A stretch of DNA of 46,585 nt from Companilactobacillus tucceti DSM 20183 (GTDB lineage Bacteria; Bacillota; Bacilli; Lactobacillales; Lactobacillaceae), in assembly GCF_001434665.1 (NCBI RefSeq), contig NZ_AZDG01000020.1, positions 1-46,585 of the forward strand, written 5' to 3'. A program made the translations under genes and the position numbers. Below are positions 1 through 7,657 of this stretch, in pieces; the stretch's first letter is position 1, and each line of letters begins with the position of its first letter. The notes under the pieces are model-generated. The model saw only the letters and a list, made by a program, of their open reading frames with translations, ran no database searches and was not told the origin of the DNA.

Positions 1-103
1 TATTTTCCCAGAAGTGCTCTTATTTATCTGTATCAAATTATATACTCAGTACCGATTGTCTACTTTTTTTATGATTTAAAGCTAAACCTGCTTTGTTGCA
101 GTT

Positions 104-1009
104 TTAGTCATTAAAATTATTTGATTCAACATCTTTGATAAATTGTTCCAAATGATCGAAGTAAACTGGAGCATTATCGATCATATGGTGATGTCCACCA
201 TTTGGAGTTGTTACAAGTCTTGCATGTGGAATTTCCTTTTGCATGATTTTAGCAGTTTCAATAGGCATTGTTTCGTGTTCACCAAAAGTCAAAAGTGTTG
301 GTACAGTAATTTCCTTAAGATGTTCTCTAAAATGCCAATCCTTTAATTTACCAGTAATAACAAATTCATTGTCACCTTGGAATACATTATATACACCAGT
401 AGACATAGTACTAATTAAGTGAGAAATAGCTACAGGTTGTTTGCGGTCAACATATTCAGCGTTTAGAATATCGACATAACTTTGATAAGTGGCATCACCA
501 AGGTCGTTTTCAGCCTCTTTTTTCTCCATATACTTAACCTTTTCAGGACCTAATGCATCCATACGGCATTGATTGATATGTTTAACGTAGTCGCCAATTT
601 CATCAACCATACTTGAAATGATAGCTCCTTTCAAATGTTGACCGTATTTAGCAGCGTACATTTGAACTAAAGCTCCACCCCATGATTGTCCAATAAGATA
701 GAAGTTGTCTAAACCAAGTTTTTGTCTAACTTCTTCAACTTCTTCTAAGAAATAATCATAAGTTAAGTATTTTTTAGCAATTTCGGGGTCACTATAATCG
801 GGTTGGTCTGAGTACCATGAACCTAATTGGTCATACATAGTAACTTGGACACCAAGATCAGCTAGTTTTTCACCAAAGTTTTCCCAATATTCGTGAGTAC
901 CACCAGGTCCACCGTGTAAGCAGAGTAATTTAATATCCCCGTGGCCTTGGGTATTTGTCCATAAGTGGTAGCCATTATCTAAAGTGATAATAGTAGTTCC
1001 TTGTTTCAT
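104..1009 (-). CDS. pip: Prolyl aminopeptidase (proline iminopeptidase), alpha/beta hydrolase
   Basis: Cytosolic serine peptidase of the S33 family that removes N-terminal proline from peptides. The 301-residue length is normal. Oxyanion-hole motif HGGPG is at residues 32-36, the nucleophile elbow GQSWGG at 107-112 (Ser109), and the C-terminal GGHHH stretch near 271-275 supplies the catalytic His. At the usual acid position (GEHE, 243-246) there is Glu246 where related enzymes usually have Asp; Glu can substitute. The start is supported by the Shine-Dalgarno GGAAGGTGA on the minus strand about 10 bases upstream. It is monocistronic and diverges from mazEF. Lactobacilli use this enzyme in casein-peptide breakdown; the exact substrate range is inference. 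Confidence 0.9.
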   Translation of the reverse strand: MKQGTTIITLDNGYHLWTNTQGHGDIKLLCLHGGPGGTHEYWENFGEKLADLGVQVTMYDQLGSWYSDQPDYSDPEIAKKYLTYDYFLEEVEEVRQKLGLDNFYLIGQSWGGALVQMYAAKYGQHLKGAIISSMVDEIGDYVKHINQCRMDALGPEKVKYMEKKEAENDLGDATYQSYVDILNAEYVDRKQPVAISHLISTMSTGVYNVFQGDNEFVITGKLKDWHFREHLKEITVPTLLTFGEHETMPIETAKIMQKEIPHARLVTTPNGGHHHMIDNAPVYFDHLEQFIKDVESNNFND

Positions 1010-1394
1010 ATAAGTTCACCTTCCTGCAAGTATATGAATAACAGTATATCGCTAGTCCAGTTTTCATATCAAATTTTTTATAATATATTTTTAATGTCTT
1101 TAATCAATAATTCATTTAGGATAATACTTTGTTAAAACAAGAATTACCAATATGTTGCTTGTTCCTTGGTAATAAAGAAAAATAGTCTAATTGCAAAATT
1201 ACAATTAAATATAAAAATTTGAAAACATTTAAATTTTATGATTAAAAGTCATAATTAGTATTTTGATGTTATCTGAAAAGGTCTCGTTTTTAATGAAAGA
1301 GCGTAATTTAATATGTAAATCAATTAATTGTATTGATTATGGTTTTGAGTATATACTTGTATATACATAAAATTGATAGCTTAGGAGCTAAATC
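1010..1394. other. AT-rich intergenic region between divergent pip and mazE
   Basis: About 385 bases with no coding potential. The left edge holds the pip ribosome binding site (minus strand) and the right edge holds the mazEF promoter/operator, annotated separately. The middle is very AT-rich with several short inverted A/T tracts. I see no RNA gene or repeat that I can support. Confidence 0.6.
1328..1367 (+). promoter_or_regulatory. mazEF promoter with paired GTATATAC operator
   Basis: A TTGTAT (1328-1333), 18-base spacer, TATACT (1352-1357) promoter is overlapped by two copies of the self-palindrome GTATATAC (1349-1356 and 1359-1366), ten bases apart, so on one face of the helix. It closely resembles the E. 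coli mazEF promoter, whose overlapping ATATAC boxes bind MazE (from memory). Autoregulation by the MazE-MazF complex is inference. Confidence 0.65.
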
Positions 1395-1664
1395 ATGGAA
1401 ATGAAAAAAATACCCATTAGCTATAGAACAAAAATTTCAAAATGGGGTAATTCTAATGGTGTCCGTATACCACAAGAAATTTTAGATAATATAAATATTA
1501 AGCAGAATGATGAGGTAGATTTAATCGTTGAAAAAGGGGAACTTATTATAAAAAAGCGTGATACTCCGTCAACTCTTAAAGAACTTTTTAAAGATTATAA
1601 TCAAGAACCATTCAATGAAGGTGAATTTAATTGGGGAGAAAATAAAGGTAATGAATACTGGTAG
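1395..1664 (+). CDS. mazE: MazE-type antitoxin (SpoVT/AbrB fold)
   Basis: 89-residue antitoxin. The N-terminal half is the swapped-hairpin AbrB-like DNA-binding domain with the family signature WGNSNGVRIPQEIL (residues 17-30). The C-terminal tail ends in a FNWGE...NEYW pattern, the part that in E. coli MazE wraps around MazF. The resemblance to E. coli MazE over the whole length is stronger than to the RHH-type antitoxins usually paired with MazF/PemK in Firmicutes. The ribosome binding site TTAGGAG lies 8 bases before the ATG. It overlaps mazF by 14 bases, so the two are translationally coupled. It probably represses its own promoter. Confidence 0.88.
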   Translation: MEMKKIPISYRTKISKWGNSNGVRIPQEILDNINIKQNDEVDLIVEKGELIIKKRDTPSTLKELFKDYNQEPFNEGEFNWGENKGNEYW

Positions 1665-1992
1665 TTTAAAACAAGGAGACATAATCAAAGTTAGTCTCGA
1701 TCCAACCCATGGTCATGAGCAAGCAGGATATCGTCCAGCAATAATAGTTAGTAACCATTTGGTTCAGGATAATTCACATATTTGGCTATGTTGTCCCATT
1801 AGTCATACAAATAGAAAATTCCCTCTATATATAGACCTTCCAAGATATCTATCAATAGATGGTAAAGTCCTAATCGATCAAGTTAGACCCTTAGACCTTT
1901 CTAAAAGAGAGTTCAAGTATGTGGAATCATTGAAAGAAAATGATTTAGATAGGGTATTAACTTATTTAAAATTAATGTTTGATACTGATTAA
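1651..1992 (+). CDS. mazF: MazF-type endoribonuclease toxin
   Basis: 113-residue sequence-specific mRNA interferase. The start chosen is the ATG at 1651: it overlaps the end of mazE, has GGGGAG about 11 bases upstream, and begins the protein where the MazF fold begins. An upstream start at 1558 would add 31 residues that only shadow mazE. Conserved features are GDIIKVSLDPTHGHEQAGYRPA (residues 9-30, shown here in two parts: GDIIKVSLDP and EQAGYRPA), with Arg28 at the position of catalytic Arg29 of E. coli MazF and Ser51/Thr53 near the catalytic Thr. The toxin appears intact. Its RNA target cannot be predicted from sequence. Confidence 0.88.
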   Translation: MNTGSLKQGDIIKVSLDPTHGHEQAGYRPAIIVSNHLVQDNSHIWLCCPISHTNRKFPLYIDLPRYLSIDGKVLIDQVRPLDLSKREFKYVESLKENDLDRVLTYLKLMFDTD

Positions 1993-1996
1993 CTAG

Positions 1997-2034
1997 AAGA
2001 GTGCAACTTGTTATTAGCAAGCCGCACTTTTTTT
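1997..2034 (+). terminator. Rho-independent terminator after mazF
   Basis: AGTGC-aa-CTTG pairs with CAAG-cc-GCACT around a TTATTAG loop and is followed by seven T. It ends the mazEF transcript before the metal cluster. Its 5' edge (AGAGTGCAA) resembles the edge of the stop-codon palindromes described elsewhere. Confidence 0.8.
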
Positions 2035-2084
2035 CTACCTATATTAACTAACTAGTGAAATATAAATTTTCAACTTAATTCCAA

Positions 2085-2129
2085 AACTTGACCGTAATCA
2101 AGTTGAACCTTGTTAAAACCTAATACAAT
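2085..2129 (+). promoter_or_regulatory. FNR/FLP box and promoter of the P-type ATPase
   Basis: Perfect 7+7 dyad AACTTGA-N6-TCAAGTT at 2085-2104 contains TTGAC-N4-ATCAA, nine of ten positions of the FNR consensus. The dyad centre (2094.5) is 29.5 bases before a TACAAT -10 box (2124-2129). The box would therefore sit near -41, the class II activator position. The Crp/Fnr gene at 5048 is the obvious regulator. Confidence 0.75.
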
Positions 2130-2156
2130 GTATTTGTGCTTAGGAGGAAAGAAAAT

Positions 2157-4055
2157 ATGAAATTCAATATATGGGTTCAGAAACATCAAAATCAAATGAC
2201 TGCGGCAATCGCAATCTTAATTGTAATCAGTTTAATCTCAGATTACTTGTTAAAATTACCGATGGTCGCAACACCGGCCATGATCATAGCAAGTATTATT
2301 GGTGCCATTCCAGTATTCTTGCATGCATGGACAGCCTTAATGAATAAAGTAATTAGTATTGAACTACTTGTAACTATCGCCGTTGTAGGAGCTTTTGTTA
2401 TCGGTGAATATGAAGAATCAGCTGTTGTTACATTCTTATTCTTATTCGGAAGTTATTTGGAACAAAGAACTTTACAAAAGACCCGTTCCTCAGTTAAGAA
2501 TTTAACAAAAATGGCTCCAACAACTGCAGAAGTTGTTGATGAAGATGGAAATATAGAAACTGTTGACGTTGATGACGTTGACGAAGGTGATCACGTTATT
2601 GTTAAACCAGGTGGTCAAATTCCAGTTGATGGAAAAATTATTGAAGGTAAAGGATATATGAATGAGGCTTCCATTACTGGTGAATCAACACCAGTCGAGA
2701 AGACTATCGGTGATAAAGTATTTGCCGGTTCACTAACAGATAACGGTACTATAACGATAGAAACAACTTCAGTTGGTGAAGATACTACCTTTGGTAAAAT
2801 CATTGAACTTGTTGAAGAAGCACAAGATAGTGCATCTCCAGCAGCTAGATTTATTGATAAATTTGCTACATACTACACACCCGCAGTTTTAATAATTGGT
2901 ATCTTAGTTTGGATCTTTACAAGAGATTTCCCATTAGCTATCACTGTTTTAGTTCTAGGATGCCCAGGTGCATTAGTAATTGGTGCCCCAGTTTCAAACG
3001 TTGCCGGAATTGGTAACGGTGCTAAAAATGGTATTTTGATGAAAGGTGGAAACGCCGTAAATACCTTCTCAAAAGTTGATACATTAGTACTTGATAAGAC
3101 TGGTACTTTAACAACTGGTCAAATGAGCGTTACAAAGTTATCTCATTTTGGAAATGATAAAGAATCTGACATGGCATTACTTTCAGCCGTTGAAGGAACA
3201 TCAGATCACCCATTGGGTCGTGCCATCGTTAAATATATCGAATCAGAAAATGTTTCAGCAACAAAAGATCTCCCAGAACTTGATACTGTTAAAGGTCAAG
3301 GATTACAAAGTAATGACGGCGACATTTTAGTTGGTAATGAACGCTTGATGAAAGCTAATAATGTCAAAATCTCTGATGATGCTAAACAAGCCATGAATGA
3401 TCGTGTTAACCAAGGTGACTCAATTGTTCTTATGGCTATAAATAAAGAATTGAAATTAGTTGTTGGTGTTAATGATCAATTAAGACCAGATGCTTTTGAA
3501 GGATTAACAGCTTTAAAGAAAGCCGGTATCAAACGTGTCGTTATGCTAACTGGTGATAATAAAGTCGCCGCTCAACACGTTGCCGACAGATTACCTGTTG
3601 ACGAAGTTCACGCTGAATTACTACCAGAACAAAAAGTTGATTTTGTTAAGAAATTTACAGAACAAGGACATCACGTAGCCTTTGTTGGTGATGGTATCAA
3701 TGATTCACCATCGCTTGCTACAGCCGATATCGGAATTGGTATGGGTACAGGAACAGATGTAGCTATTGAAACAGCTGATGTTGTTTTAGTTAAATCAAGC
3801 TTTGATGCGTTAGCACATGCTTATGTCTTGGCTAAAAAGACAGTTGCTAATACACAAGAAAATATCATTATCGCTGTAGGTACTGTTGCACTCTTACTTT
3901 TAGGCTTATTAGTTGGAGTTATCCATATGGCAAGTGGGATGTTTGTTCATGAATTCAGTATTTTGATTGTTATCTTTAATGCCATGAGATTACTAAGAAT
4001 CAAAACTTTAAATAAATCTCCAAAACTTGATGTAAATCAAGTCGAGACTGCATAA
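2157..4055 (+). CDS. P1B-type heavy-metal transporting ATPase with CPG motif
   Basis: 632-residue membrane ATPase. The ATG at 2157 is chosen because AGGAGG lies 9 bases upstream; a GTG at 2136 would put that SD inside the gene. Domains: TM helices from residue 12; actuator TGES at 174-177; TM6 metal motif GCPGAL at 268-273; phosphorylation motif DKTGTLT at 313-319 (Asp313); His-Pro pair 351-352; GDGIND at 511-516; final TM segment with HEFS...NAMRLL (599-613), like P1B-4 cobalt/iron/zinc exporters. There is no N-terminal HMA domain; a free HMA protein is encoded next. CPG replaces the usual CPC, CPH or SPC, so the metal cannot be read from the motif. Clustering with Dps and an FNR-like regulator suggests export of iron or another redox metal (inference). 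Confidence 0.9.
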   Translation: MKFNIWVQKHQNQMTAAIAILIVISLISDYLLKLPMVATPAMIIASIIGAIPVFLHAWTALMNKVISIELLVTIAVVGAFVIGEYEESAVVTFLFLFGSYLEQRTLQKTRSSVKNLTKMAPTTAEVVDEDGNIETVDVDDVDEGDHVIVKPGGQIPVDGKIIEGKGYMNEASITGESTPVEKTIGDKVFAGSLTDNGTITIETTSVGEDTTFGKIIELVEEAQDSASPAARFIDKFATYYTPAVLIIGILVWIFTRDFPLAITVLVLGCPGALVIGAPVSNVAGIGNGAKNGILMKGGNAVNTFSKVDTLVLDKTGTLTTGQMSVTKLSHFGNDKESDMALLSAVEGTSDHPLGRAIVKYIESENVSATKDLPELDTVKGQGLQSNDGDILVGNERLMKANNVKISDDAKQAMNDRVNQGDSIVLMAINKELKLVVGVNDQLRPDAFEGLTALKKAGIKRVVMLTGDNKVAAQHVADRLPVDEVHAELLPEQKVDFVKKFTEQGHHVAFVGDGINDSPSLATADIGIGMGTGTDVAIETADVVLVKSSFDALAHAYVLAKKTVANTQENIIIAVGTVALLLLGLLVGVIHMASGMFVHEFSILIVIFNAMRLLRIKTLNKSPKLDVNQVETA

Positions 4056-4069
4056 AACAGACTAATATA
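4024..4069 (+). promoter_or_regulatory. Second FNR/FLP box and promoter, for HMA-dps
   Basis: ACTTGA-N6-TCAAGT at 4026-4043 lies inside the 3' end of the ATPase gene and contains a perfect FNR consensus, TTGAT-GTAA-ATCAA. The TAATAT -10 box at 4064-4069 begins 29.5 bases from the dyad centre, exactly as in the first site. Flanks are also shared (CCAAAACTTGA on the left). It gives the HMA-dps pair its own co-regulated promoter. Confidence 0.72.
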
Positions 4070-4111
4070 GAATTTGTAAGATAGATAAAGATATTTAGGA
4101 GGAACTTGAAT

Positions 4112-4342
4112 ATGGCAAAAGTAGTATTACAATTAGGCGAATTAACATGCCCATCATGTATGACAAAAATTCAAAAAGCAGTTCAAAATCAAGACGGAGT
4201 TTCAGATGTAAAAGTTATGTTCAATGCAGGTAAAGTAAAGGCCAACATTGATGAAGCAAAAGTAACTGGTGAAGATCTAGGTAAAGTTATTACTGAATTA
4301 GGTTACGAAGTTAAGAAAATCAAGACAAAGGAAGTTGCATAA
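4112..4342 (+). CDS. Free-standing heavy-metal-associated (HMA) domain protein
   Basis: 76-residue ferredoxin-like metal-binding protein with the CxxC site Cys13-Pro-Ser-Cys16 near the N terminus. The ATG at 4112 follows AGGAGGA by 8 bases; the TTG six bases earlier is too close to the SD. Such proteins act as cytosolic chaperones for P1B ATPases, and here the neighbouring ATPase lacks its own HMA domain, so this is its likely partner (inference). The stop overlaps the next start (TAATG), coupling translation to dps. Confidence 0.88.
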   Translation: MAKVVLQLGELTCPSCMTKIQKAVQNQDGVSDVKVMFNAGKVKANIDEAKVTGEDLGKVITELGYEVKKIKTKEVA

Positions 4343-4890
4343 TGACAGAGCTAACAATTTACGAAAAATTTGCAGCAGAACAAAAACAAGCTGATGCAGA
4401 TCACCACAAACCAACAGCCGGTGCTATGACAGGACATATCGTTTCAAATCACGAATATATCAATATCAAGTTGCATCAACTAAAATGGTTTATTAAGGGA
4501 CCAAATGCTGAAAATTATAAGTCAGTATTAAACGACACCATCGACGAAAATAATGCTTGGTTTGACAAAGTAGCCGATCAATTATTAGATGAGAGTGAAT
4601 TACCACCATCAACAATGAAAGAATATTCAGATTACACAATGATCGAAGAAAATGGTGCAAATAAATACTTGGATGCAGAAGCAATGATCCAAACAGTTGT
4701 AAATGACTTCGCAACTGATAATATGTTTGTAACACGTGCCATCAAACTAGCAGAAAAAGAAGATCGTCCATACATGGCCCAAGTTCTAGTAGAACTACTA
4801 GGCTGGAATAACCACCAAATCCGCATCTATCAAGCCTTACTTGGTAATAGTGCTAAAGAAGGATTTGAAGATGAGGATGACGACGATTAG
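4342..4890 (+). CDS. dps: Dps-family ferritin-like protein
   Basis: 182-residue four-helix ferritin-like protein that stores iron and protects DNA from peroxide. LHQLKWFIKGPN (44-55) matches the Dps ferroxidase region, with His45 equivalent to Dps His31. FDKVADQ (74-80) supplies Asp75 and Asp79 at the Asp58/Glu62 positions. The second ferroxidase His appears replaced (Tyr59 by my alignment), so ferroxidase activity may be weakened. The C-terminal tail is strongly acidic (EDEDDDD). The gene starts inside the HMA stop codon and ends in TAG, which is also the edge of a long palindromic element. Regulation is probably from the FNR box at 4026. Confidence 0.85.
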   Translation: MTELTIYEKFAAEQKQADADHHKPTAGAMTGHIVSNHEYINIKLHQLKWFIKGPNAENYKSVLNDTIDENNAWFDKVADQLLDESELPPSTMKEYSDYTMIEENGANKYLDAEAMIQTVVNDFATDNMFVTRAIKLAEKEDRPYMAQVLVELLGWNNHQIRIYQALLGNSAKEGFEDEDDDD

Positions 4891-5013
4891 AGAGCGTAAC
4901 GAGACGTTCAGCTTCTGAGCATTACCTAGAATAACGAGTATGGCGTCTTATGCCATACTCGTTATTCGTAGTAAGCGCAGGAAGTTGTCTCGTGTAGCTC
5001 GTTTAAGAAGCAC
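4888..5013 (+). repeat. Stop-codon palindromic element, copy 1
   Basis: First of six related long hairpins. It begins at the dps stop (TAGAGAGCGTAAC). Nested stems: outer GAGC...ACGAGAC (4892-4905) with GTCTCGT...GCTC (4987-5000); middle AGCTTC...ATTAC with GTAAG...GGAAGTT; a perfect 16-bp central stem (4929-4944 with 4952-4967) and a 7-base loop. No T-run follows, so it is not a classic terminator. Variable outer arm: GAGAC/GTCTC. Confidence 0.75.
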
Positions 5014-5047
5014 TAAATAAAAAACCAACAGAAAGTAGGAGAGACAA

Positions 5048-5743
5048 ATGACAGAAGTTCACGGACATCACGAGCATGAAGAAACAGATGACTGTTTGGA
5101 TCTAGTAACGATTTTTCAATCACTACCAGAAGATGATTTGGCAAAAATTTCTACATTAGTATCAGATCGCCACTTTAAAGCTGGAGAGTATATCTTTTCA
5201 GCCGGTGACCCAGCAGATACTTTAACTATTGTCGCTCACGGTCAGGCAAAAGTATTTCAAATTGCCGCTAATGGACGTGAACAGATGTTAAGAGTCCTGC
5301 AAACTGGTGATTTTGATGGAGAAGCAGCCTTGTTTACTTCTAAAGATAGAACAAGCTTTGCTCAAGCTCTAATGGATACTAATGTTTGCCAGATACATCG
5401 TTCTGATTTCCAGAATATGATGAAATCCTCACCAGATTTAGCACTGAATATGATGAATGCTTTTGGTAAACGTTTAGTAAAAATGGAACAGCAAACAACC
5501 GAGTCAGCCGTTTCAAGCGTTGAAGGCAGACTCGCTAACTATCTTCTTGAAACAGGAGCTGGTTTGAAACAAGATCAATTCGAGTTACCTTTGAAGAAAA
5601 AAGATATCGCGACATATCTTGGAACTACTCCAGAGACCATCAGTCGTAAGTTAAAATCGTTAGATAACCAAGGCCTGATCGAGAAAAAATCCAATACTGA
5701 AATTAAGATATTGGACGCTGATGGATTGGCAATGGTTGAGTAA
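5048..5743 (+). CDS. Crp/Fnr-family regulator (FLP-like)
   Basis: 231-residue regulator: cyclic-nucleotide-binding-type beta-roll (about 20-140), dimer helix, C-terminal winged HTH. The recognition helix TPETISRKL carries the Glu, Ser and Arg that in E. coli FNR read TTGAT, agreeing with the two TTGA...ATCAA boxes upstream of the ATPase and HMA-dps. There is no Fe-S cysteine cluster. The two cysteines Cys16 and Cys114 have nearly the spacing of Cys5/Cys102, which form the redox disulfide in L. casei FLP (from memory), so thiol-based sensing is likely. The N terminus is His-rich (HGHHEHE), hinting at metal binding. SD TAGGAGAG precedes the ATG. It lies downstream of the genes it probably controls. 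Confidence 0.85.
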   Translation: MTEVHGHHEHEETDDCLDLVTIFQSLPEDDLAKISTLVSDRHFKAGEYIFSAGDPADTLTIVAHGQAKVFQIAANGREQMLRVLQTGDFDGEAALFTSKDRTSFAQALMDTNVCQIHRSDFQNMMKSSPDLALNMMNAFGKRLVKMEQQTTESAVSSVEGRLANYLLETGAGLKQDQFELPLKKKDIATYLGTTPETISRKLKSLDNQGLIEKKSNTEIKILDADGLAMVE

Positions 5744-5745
5744 TA

Positions 5746-5786
5746 AGGCATTATTCGTAAATATGCGAATAATGCTTTATTTTTTT
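5746..5786 (+). terminator. Rho-independent terminator after the Crp/Fnr gene
   Basis: GCATTATTCG (5748-5757) pairs perfectly with CGAATAATGC (5766-5775) and is followed by a T-rich tract including seven T. It separates the metal cluster from the transporter gene. Confidence 0.85.
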
Positions 5787-5914
5787 ATAAACTTAAAATT
5801 CTCCTAAGTTAAGTGATGAAGAGATCCGTGGTTAATATAATTAATTAAATATAAATCCGCTTTCATTTTATGTATAACAAAGTATCTTTTTGTGTTAATC
5901 TATATCTAATCGCT

Positions 5915-5943
5915 TGTCATAAAAAATAATCATATGATTATAA
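5915..5943 (+). promoter_or_regulatory. Transporter promoter with TAATC-N4-GATTA operator
   Basis: A 16-bp perfect palindrome (5927-5942) contains TAATC-ATAT-GATTA. It overlaps the spacer and -10 region (ATTATA, 5938-5943) of a promoter with -35 TTGTCA (5915-5920, spacing 17). A further half-site TAATCGCTTG is at 5908-5917. The same dyad occurs twice in front of the enzyme/TetR pair near 8.7 kb, so the TetR protein is the likely binder. Confidence 0.65.
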
Positions 5944-5987
5944 AGTAACTTTGCAGAGTTTGCTTAATATGATTAAGGAGAATATTT

Positions 5988-7487
5988 ATGTCAAAGATGT
6001 CTAAACAGAGTGATGTATACCATATTTCCGACGAAAAATATAAAGAATATGCGAATGCACAATCTAATGAAGAAATGCTCCCTCTACGTGAAGATAAAAG
6101 AACTATGGGATTTGGAAACTATTTTACTTTATGGATGGGTGGAATTCATAATATAGCAACGTATGCCACGGTTGCTGGATTCTTGCTTTTGGGAGCCCCT
6201 ATGAAGCATATAATTTTAGCCATTTTTTTGAGCTTCATTTTTTCTGCTTTTATGAATACCTTAAATGGACGAGCTGGATCAAAATATGGTATCCCGGGAT
6301 CCATGCATTTAAAATCCGTTTATGGTGATCGAGGTGCTAAATTACCAGGAATATTACGTGGTATTTTTTCTGGTTTAGCTTGGTTTAGTTTACAAATATA
6401 TACTGGGTCTCGAGCATTATATATATTAATTGCCGTTATTTGGCCTTCATTTGAAACATTAGGAGGCAATTTTAGTTTTATTGGTATTGATTTACCTAAT
6501 CTAATAAGTTTTATATTGTATTGGCTGTTTACCTTATTGATTGGATTAGGTGGTAGTAAATTAATAAATAAGTTTAATGTCATTTTGAACCCTTTAATTT
6601 ATATCTTCTTTATTGGTGCAGCAATTTGGGCCTTAAATGCAGCTGGAGGATTTAGTAATATTTTGGCTTTCACGCCTCCAAAGAGTTTGTCATACAATTA
6701 CCCTACGATTTTGGTATACTTTATGATTTTTAACTCTCTATTAGGATTTTGGTCATCACCAGCTGTGAATGTCGCCGATTATACGAAAAATGCAAAATCT
6801 AACAAGGATCAATCTGCAGGAATGACTCTTGGATTTGGAGTGGGTTATCTCATTTTTGCATTCTCCAGTGTTATTATTTTAGCTGGTGGCGCTTTACGAT
6901 ATGGTGTTACAGATTGGGCTGATTTTCAACAGTTTGGTATTTTATCTATTATGAGACATTGGAACCAACCGTTCGCTATTATTGGTGGAATTATTGTTTT
7001 GCTAATGGCAACGGTATCTGCCAACGTTTTGAGTAATGGATTGTCAGCTACCTATCAGCTAATAGCGTTGTTCCCTAAACGTTTCTCTTATAAAACGGGT
7101 ATGATAACTTCTGCAGTTGTTGCATTTATACTGATTCCGTGGAAAACAATGACTGGTAATGGTGGCGTTATGGCATTCATGAACATGATAGGTGTAATGT
7201 TAGGACCAGTTGTCGGGGTTATGTTAGCTTATTATTTTGTAATAGATAAAAGAAAGTTAGATTTAGACAGTTTATATCTAGATAAAGTAAATCCTAAGAA
7301 ATATAATCGTTACGGTGGAATTAATAAGAGCGCCTATATAGCCACAATAGTAGCTATCATTATTACGATGTTGGGTTATATCCACGGTTTTGAAATTATT
7401 AATCAATTGAGTGTTTTCGTTGGTGCAGGATTAGGATTTATTATTTCAATTATTTTGCCAAGATCAAAGAATAGAAATATTCAATGA
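5988..7487 (+). CDS. NCS1-family nucleobase/cation symporter-like permease
   Basis: 499-residue integral membrane protein with about 12 hydrophobic helices from residue 47 onward. The hydrophilic N terminus leads into LREDKRTMGFGNYFTLWMGG, the entry typical of the cytosine/purine/allantoin/thiamine (NCS1) family, and GIPGSMHLKSVYG matches the helix 2-3 region. Typical substrates are nucleobases, hydantoins or related cyclic compounds; the exact one cannot be read here. SD AAGGAG is 8 bases before ATG. It shares an operator with the ornithine-cyclodeaminase-like gene and the TetR gene, which suggests one catabolic unit, perhaps uptake and reduction or deamination of a cyclic amino or imino acid (inference). 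Confidence 0.85.
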   Translation: MSKMSKQSDVYHISDEKYKEYANAQSNEEMLPLREDKRTMGFGNYFTLWMGGIHNIATYATVAGFLLLGAPMKHIILAIFLSFIFSAFMNTLNGRAGSKYGIPGSMHLKSVYGDRGAKLPGILRGIFSGLAWFSLQIYTGSRALYILIAVIWPSFETLGGNFSFIGIDLPNLISFILYWLFTLLIGLGGSKLINKFNVILNPLIYIFFIGAAIWALNAAGGFSNILAFTPPKSLSYNYPTILVYFMIFNSLLGFWSSPAVNVADYTKNAKSNKDQSAGMTLGFGVGYLIFAFSSVIILAGGALRYGVTDWADFQQFGILSIMRHWNQPFAIIGGIIVLLMATVSANVLSNGLSATYQLIALFPKRFSYKTGMITSAVVAFILIPWKTMTGNGGVMAFMNMIGVMLGPVVGVMLAYYFVIDKRKLDLDSLYLDKVNPKKYNRYGGINKSAYIATIVAIIITMLGYIHGFEIINQLSVFVGAGLGFIISIILPRSKNRNIQ

Positions 7488-7540
7488 TAAATTGGTAGTG
7501 TTATAAAATATGGTCAGCTTTTAGTTATTAAGATAAATAA

Positions 7541-7580
7541 GGCGAGCACTCTAGTCGAGAGTGTTCGCTATATTTTTTTT
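7541..7580 (+). terminator. Rho-independent terminator after the NCS1 gene
   Basis: GCGAGCACTCT (7542-7552) pairs with AGAGTGTTCGC (7558-7568) with one G-U, loop AGTCG, followed by a run of eight T. Confidence 0.85.
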
Positions 7581-7610
7581 AGAGTGTAGAAATCTATATT
7601 TGGGCATAAT

Positions 7611-7650
7611 AAAGGCCCCATGTGTTGGTCTATTAACACATGGGGTCTTT
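7611..7650 (-). terminator. Terminator hairpin for the minus-strand enzyme gene
   Basis: A 16-bp stem (7611-7626 with 7635-7650, one G-U) with core CCCCATGTGTT lies eight bases beyond the stop of the ornithine-cyclodeaminase-like gene. On the minus strand it ends in CCTTTATTATG, a weak T tract. Confidence 0.7.
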
Positions 7651-7657
7651 AAGTATT

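Noticed and set aside
2136-2156. Upstream GTG start for the P-type ATPase
   Set aside because: It would put the perfect AGGAGG ribosome binding site inside the coding region; the ATG at 2157 is correctly spaced.
4493-4826. Minus-strand frames inside the dps gene
   Set aside because: No SD and no family resemblance; they are shadows of the dps reading frame.
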